From Deltaproteobacteria bacterium (lineage in GTDB: Bacteria; Desulfobacterota; B13-G15; RBG-16-54-18), in contig QMLM01000063.1 in NCBI GenBank assembly GCA_003646745.1, positions 1 through 8,392 on the forward strand: a stretch of 8,392 bases of DNA, given 5' to 3'. The notes beneath the pieces were generated by a model that did not search any database, was not told the origin of the DNA, and worked only from the letters and a program-made list of their open reading frames with translations. A program made the position numbers and the translations under genes. Positions 6,245 to 8,392 of this stretch are shown here, in pieces. How positions within the stretch are numbered: position 1 is the stretch's first letter; each line of letters begins with the position of its first letter.

Positions 6245-7418
6245 AGATCAATTTGAGCTCTTTCCCCACTTCCCGGAAACCCTCTAGGGCGAGGTCGAGG
6301 TCCTCCTTGGTGTGGGTGGCCATAAGTGAGGTCCTCAATCTGGCGCTCTGTGGCGGTACCGTTGGCGGCCTTATCCCCTGTGCGAAGACCCCCTTTTCCA
6401 TAAGCCGGCGATCTGCCTCCATGGTAAGGGCGTTGTCCCCGATGAGGATGGGAACGATGGGAGTTTCGCTTCCCAAGGTGTCAAACCCCATTTCCCGCAG
6501 CTTCTCCCTGAAATAGTGTGTATTTCCCCAGAGTTTTTTCCTCCGCTGCGGTTCAGTCTCCACGATTTTCAGTGCCGTAATTCCAATGGACGCCACAGCA
6601 GGCGGCAGGGCCGTGGTGTACATGAAGGTCCGACAGCGGTTGATGAGGTATTCTATTAGGACCTTCCTGCCAGCCACATAAGCCCCGAACACCCCCAGGG
6701 CCTTTCCCAAGGTCCCCATCTGGATCTCGATCTGACCCATCAGGCCAAAGTGTTCGGCTGTGCCACGTCCTGCCTCACCCAAGACCCCCGTGGCGTGAGC
6801 ATCGTCCACCATGACCAGGGCCCCATAGCGATCGGCCAATTCCCTGATCTGGGGCAGGGGGGCAATGTCTCCCTCCATGCTAAAGACCCCATCGGTGACG
6901 ATGAGCCTTCGACGTTGCTGAGTAGATGTCTTCAAAAGGTCCTCCAGATGGTTCATATCCCGATGGCGGTACACCCGTACCTCGGCCCTGGAGAGACGGC
7001 ATCCGTCGACAATGCTGGCATGGTTGAATTCATCGCTCAGGATCAGATCGCCTTCTTCCACTAAGGTAGTAAGAACGCCCACATTGGCCATATAGCCGTT
7101 GCTGAAAAGTAGGGCCGCCTCACACTCCTTGAAACGAGCGATCCTCTCCTCTAGCTCCTTATGGGGCTCCATGGTACCAGATATGGATCTCGATGCCCCT
7201 GCGCCGCACCCGTAATGCGCTAGGGCCCGTATGGCCGCCTCCTTTAAGGCGGGATGGTCGGTGAGGCCTAGATAATTGTTAGAAGACAGAAGCACCACCT
7301 CCTTGCCCTCCACCTGTACCCTGGCCGATTGAGCCCCTCGCACGAGCCTCAGCCGGCGATAGAGAGCCTGTGAGCTGATATCCTCTAATGCCTTTGAGAG
7401 GAAGGCTAGGTCATCCAT
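6243..7418 (-). CDS. bioF: 8-amino-7-oxononanoate synthase (KAPA synthase)
   Basis: A 391-residue PLP enzyme of the alpha-oxoamine synthase family that condenses pimeloyl-ACP (or pimeloyl-CoA) with L-alanine to give KAPA. Seen in the sequence: SSNNYLGL (45-52) near the N-terminus, GAGASRSISG (72-81), DGVFSMEGD (176-184), VDDAHATG (204-211) with the PLP aspartate D206 and ring-stacking histidine, and the Schiff-base lysine K239 in GTLGKALG. Length matches the family (about 385-395). Relatives such as 2-amino-3-ketobutyrate ligase have the same motifs; the position between bioB and bioA decides for BioF. Start choice: a TTG at 7421 directly precedes the ATG at 7418. GGAGGT (7429-7424) is 5 nt from the ATG but only 2 nt from the TTG, so the ATG is chosen. 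This gives an 8-bp overlap with bioB. Ends TAG. Confidence 0.95.
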   Translation of the reverse strand: MDDLAFLSKALEDISSQALYRRLRLVRGAQSARVQVEGKEVVLLSSNNYLGLTDHPALKEAAIRALAHYGCGAGASRSISGTMEPHKELEERIARFKECEAALLFSNGYMANVGVLTTLVEEGDLILSDEFNHASIVDGCRLSRAEVRVYRHRDMNHLEDLLKTSTQQRRRLIVTDGVFSMEGDIAPLPQIRELADRYGALVMVDDAHATGVLGEAGRGTAEHFGLMGQIEIQMGTLGKALGVFGAYVAGRKVLIEYLINRCRTFMYTTALPPAVASIGITALKIVETEPQRRKKLWGNTHYFREKLREMGFDTLGSETPIVPILIGDNALTMEADRRLMEKGVFAQGIRPPTVPPQSARLRTSLMATHTKEDLDLALEGFREVGKELKLI

Positions 7419-8388
7419 CAACTACCTCCAACTTCAGGTCTTGGATCATCTGCAGGTCTGCCCTGTAATGCCTTCCTTTGGTGGTGAGGTAATTGCCGAT
7501 CATAATTCCATTAGCCCCCGCCCAGAAGATCATGGGATGGAGGTCCCGGAGACCGAATTCCCTGCCCCCGCAGATCCTTATGTCTTTGTCGGGGAGGATG
7601 AACCTGAAAAGTGCAACAGATTTTAAGATCTCCAAGGGCGGCAACGGAGTGGTCTCCCCTAATGGAGTTCCAGGAATGGGGTGAAGGAAGTTGAGGGCCA
7701 CGGAATCTACATCAAGCTCCTTTAGGGTGAAGGCAAGCTCTAATCTCTGCAATGGTGACTCCCCGAGCCCCAGGATCCCCCCACTACAGACCTGCAGTGC
7801 AGCCTCCTTAGCCCATCTCAAGGTATCCAAATCTTCCTCAAATCTATGAGTGGTGCAGATCTTGGTGAAAAAGGTGGGGGCCGTCTCTAGGTTGTGGTGA
7901 TAGCAGCTAAGTCCGGCCTCTTTTAAACGGAACGCCTCTTTTTTGGTGATGATCCCCAAGGAAACACAGAGGGTAAGATCTGACTGCTGTCTTATTAACC
8001 GGATGGCATCAATGACCTTCGCCATCTCTTCCTCCCTAGGAGATTTGCCGCTGGTAACGATAGAAAAACGCCTCGCCCCCATCGCCCTCGCCTCCCGGGC
8101 CCTTTGCAGGATCTGCTCCGGATCCATCATGGGGTAGACATCGATCCGGGTCTTATGATGGACGGATTGGGCGCAAAAGGCGCAGTCCTCCGAGCAGCGT
8201 CCTGACTTGGCATTGACTATGGCGCAGAGCTTCACCCCATCTCCCCGGAAGTGGCTCCGGATGCGACAAGCCCCATAAAAGAGCAGAGGTAGAAATCTGT
8301 CCCCTATCCCCAAAAGCTCCTCAGCCTTAGAGGGAGACACCCCCCCTTTTATAGCCTCCTGAACACAACTCTCAATTAATTTCTGCAT
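7411..8388 (-). CDS. bioB: Biotin synthase BioB, probable auxiliary-[4Fe-4S] (type II-like) variant
   Basis: A 325-residue radical SAM enzyme that inserts sulfur into dethiobiotin to form biotin. The radical SAM cluster motif CxxxCxxC is C65, C69, C72. YHHNLET (163-169) and CSGGILGLGE (201-210) are BioB signatures. In E. coli the sulfur-donor [2Fe-2S] cluster is held by C97, C128, C188 and R260. Here the equivalents are S109 (in RRFSIVTSG), C141 (LCVSLG), C201 and R271, so one classical cysteine is missing. An extra cysteine, C273, stands two residues after the conserved Arg in IRICGGRE. C141, C201 and C273 could instead hold a second [4Fe-4S] cluster. The ATG at 8388 gives a normal N-terminus, but the right edge of the window is only 4 nt upstream and the frame stays open there, so a start further out is not excluded. 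The ribosome binding site and operon promoter lie outside. First visible gene of the operon; overlaps bioF by 8 bp. Confidence 0.95.
   Translation of the reverse strand: MQKLIESCVQEAIKGGVSPSKAEELLGIGDRFLPLLFYGACRIRSHFRGDGVKLCAIVNAKSGRCSEDCAFCAQSVHHKTRIDVYPMMDPEQILQRAREARAMGARRFSIVTSGKSPREEEMAKVIDAIRLIRQQSDLTLCVSLGIITKKEAFRLKEAGLSCYHHNLETAPTFFTKICTTHRFEEDLDTLRWAKEAALQVCSGGILGLGESPLQRLELAFTLKELDVDSVALNFLHPIPGTPLGETTPLPPLEILKSVALFRFILPDKDIRICGGREFGLRDLHPMIFWAGANGIMIGNYLTTKGRHYRADLQMIQDLKLEVVDG
7424..7429 (-). promoter_or_regulatory. bioF ribosome binding site inside the end of bioB
   Basis: Minus-strand GGAGGT lies within the last codons of bioB, 5 nt before the ATG at 7418. It decides between this ATG and the adjacent TTG at 7421 as the bioF start. 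Confidence 0.75.
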
Positions 8389-8392
8389 AAGA

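Overview
The window is ordinary-looking bacterial chromosome, densely packed with nine protein genes, two of which touch the window edges. Gene content suggests an anaerobic Gram-negative bacterium, perhaps Desulfobacterota or a related thermophilic or candidate lineage. The pointers are a DUF47-PiT phosphate pair, a biotin synthase of the apparent auxiliary-[4Fe-4S] type, FolE2 as the GTP cyclohydrolase, and a cysteine-rich BioA. This placement is inference from gene style, not from a marker gene. No mobile element, CRISPR array, tRNA or rRNA was seen.

Left part, plus strand (1-2792): the C-terminal half of a DinG/XPD-type helicase, cut by the left edge, then a two-gene phosphate-uptake unit. 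That unit is a DUF47/PhoU-like protein followed with no gap by a PiT-type phosphate permease. A single TGA separates these two genes, which share a reading frame. A 45-bp convergent gap (2793-2837) divides this half from the rest.

Right part, minus strand (8388 down to 2838), read in transcription order: bioB, bioF, bioA, an amidohydrolase, queD, folE2. The four genes bioB to amidohydrolase are tightly coupled by overlaps of 8 bp and 4 bp and one 6-nt gap, so they look like one operon. They encode three of the four late biotin steps (KAPA synthase, DAPA aminotransferase, biotin synthase). bioD is absent from the window and an uncharacterised metal-dependent hydrolase sits at the end of the operon instead. 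After 65 bp comes queD-folE2, joined by an ATGA overlap. This pair makes dihydroneopterin triphosphate from GTP and converts it for queuosine and perhaps folate. A good sigma-70-like promoter lies directly in front of queD and would give an almost leaderless transcript.

Main points of interest: BioB has Ser in place of one classical [2Fe-2S] cysteine ligand and an extra Cys near the conserved Arg. QueD carries both the PTPS-I cysteine and the PTPS-III glutamate (CExxHGH). The amidohydrolase is coupled to bioA. The predicted queD promoter has an inverted repeat over its -35 box. BioA has Phe where E. coli has an active-site Tyr. I see no clearly new multi-gene system. The most plausible leads are the amidohydrolase in the biotin operon and the cofactor chemistry implied by BioB and QueD.
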